Positions 63,001 to 64,000 of a stretch of DNA of 64,000 nt are shown here, one piece after another. The position numbers and the translations under genes were made by a program. The DNA comes from Polyodon spathula (taxonomy: Eukaryota > Chordata > Actinopteri > Acipenseriformes > Polyodontidae), in assembly GCF_017654505.1 (NCBI RefSeq), contig NC_054547.1, positions 28,795,346-28,859,345 on the forward strand, in the 5' to 3' direction. The notes beneath the pieces are model-generated. The model was not told where the DNA came from, made no database searches, and worked only from the letters and a program-made list of their open reading frames with translations. The first letter of the stretch is position 1, and every line of letters begins with the position of its first letter.

Positions 63001-64000
63001 GGGCTTTGGATTCGTTGCTGAACTGCATCAATTATAGGGAGCGCTGCATGACAGTCCAAACAATACAGTACTGCTGAAGGACCATCAGCATTGAAAGCTG
63101 TCCTTGCTGCAGTAGTCTGCATACACTACAGGGTTATTATCAAGTCAACTGGCTTTGTTTGTGTAGATGATGAGGGTAAAACGTGGTAGGTGGAGGCCCC
63201 AAATGATGGGAGTCATGATTACAGCACTATCTCGTGCCCCCCTGTACAGCTATAGTAAAGCCGGCAACAGCCCAAGAGCCCTTAGTGCCTGCAACACCCA
63301 GGCCAACTATCGCTCCCCTTCAGCGTCAGCCAAGACCTGGTTTTAAAAACTAGGCCAGTAGGTACCCGAGCAGACAGACAGAATCTGCCTATTGACGGTC
63401 ATGTTGCTCGATTAGTAAAAGTTTCAATTGGAGGGGAAAAAGCATTACTGCTGTGGTAAATAAGTAGAATTTTTTATTTAATTATTTTACATATTTCTTA
63501 TAAAAGGCATATGTGGAACAAACTACAAATATCGGTTTTAAAAATCATAATATTGGGTTAAAAAGCGCTACAATAAAATAATTGTCACTAGGTACAAATA
63601 GATACAGTATATCCTATGTCACATTTTTGATTGATGGTTCCCATATCACACCTTGCCTGAGTGAAAAACGTGATTGCTTACAATACTCAATTAAAGTGAC
63701 ATGCAACAGGTGGATTGCCAGCTGAAATCCTATTACAATTTATATGAACACTACATTAAACATTGCAGAATGCAGTAATTTCACAACAGCATCCTGTGAC
63801 CTAACCTGCATTTACATCAGGCTACTATACAAGTGGCTTATCACGACAGTTACCAGAATTAATTCTGTAGCAAACATGCATGTGATAATTGTGTTGTAGA
63901 AACCTGCAGCTGAAACAGAATTTCACTGATGCCAAATACATAAAGCAATTAAGATGAACGAGGGCCGGTGGCAAAACATGTAACATCTTTGGATACAACA
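60061..64000. other. Sequence upstream of the leader promoter
   Basis: About 3.9 kb. It contains an (AT)n tract at 61458-61484, a possible DNA-transposon end at about 60972 and a GC-richer block at 63180-63370. No exon of the L27 region (MPVRK-type start) was found on the minus strand. Whether this is intron of the long isoform or intergenic cannot be told from the window. Confidence 0.65.
61458..61484. repeat. (AT)n microsatellite
   Basis: About 13 AT units. Confidence 0.93.

Noticed and set aside
63180..63370. GC-richer block that could be an exon upstream of the leader
   Set aside because: No frame on either strand gives a recognisable DLG1 L27 or linker sequence, and splice sites are not convincing.

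Overview
The window is vertebrate nuclear DNA holding the 5' and middle part of one multi-exon gene on the minus strand: DLG1 (SAP97/discs large 1), a MAGUK scaffold protein. Fourteen coding exons were placed by eye between 59798 (start codon) and 1382. All have GT donors, AG acceptors and phases that join without error, giving 1878 nt = 626 codons. In transcription order these are a glutamine-rich leader exon, two short proline-rich exons, PDZ1, PDZ2, a linker, PDZ3, SH3 and the first hook exon. The rest of the hook and the guanylate-kinase domain lie beyond position 1. The L27 exons of the long isoform were not found and should lie beyond 64000 if present. Residue wording (for example the SH3 stretch and the PDZ3 to SH3 linker) fits DLG1 better than DLG2, DLG3 or DLG4, judged from memory of those proteins.

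The host looks like a ray-finned fish. Introns of 0.4-12 kb carry Tc1/mariner elements, a Penelope-like retroelement with a GIY-YIG endonuclease, 3-bp-TSD (PIF/Harbinger-like) MITEs, tRNA-derived SINEs with a MIR-like core, and long (AT)n tracts. This mix, and the SINE type, would suit a non-teleost lineage such as sturgeon or paddlefish, but that is inference.

Layout. 1-6.5 kb: hook exon and an intron with a MITE and a SINE. 6.5-15.7 kb: SH3 exon, a 1.2-kb TIR element, an 0.9-kb TIR element with a Myb/SANT-like coding fragment, the Penelope remnant, then the linker exon. 15.7-28.6 kb: a 12-kb intron with a broken Tc1 element, then the two PDZ3 exons. 28.6-36.7 kb: an intron with a minisatellite and a nearly intact but dead Tc1 element next to a Tc1-type MITE, then the PDZ2-PDZ3 linker exon. 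42-46.3 kb: the compact PDZ1/PDZ2 exon cluster. 46.3-56.5 kb: a long intron with a SINE and unassigned repeats, then two alternative proline-rich exons. 59.4-60.1 kb: the leader exon and its likely promoter, with a polypurine tract and a G-quadruplex motif. 60.1-64 kb: upstream sequence with no exon seen.

I found no previously undescribed multi-gene system. The observations most worth checking are the alternative DLG1 leader exon and its promoter, the tandem acceptor and weak donor of the proline-rich exon, the exonised-looking Myb/SANT fragment, and the Penelope element with a possible decayed hammerhead at its 3' side.
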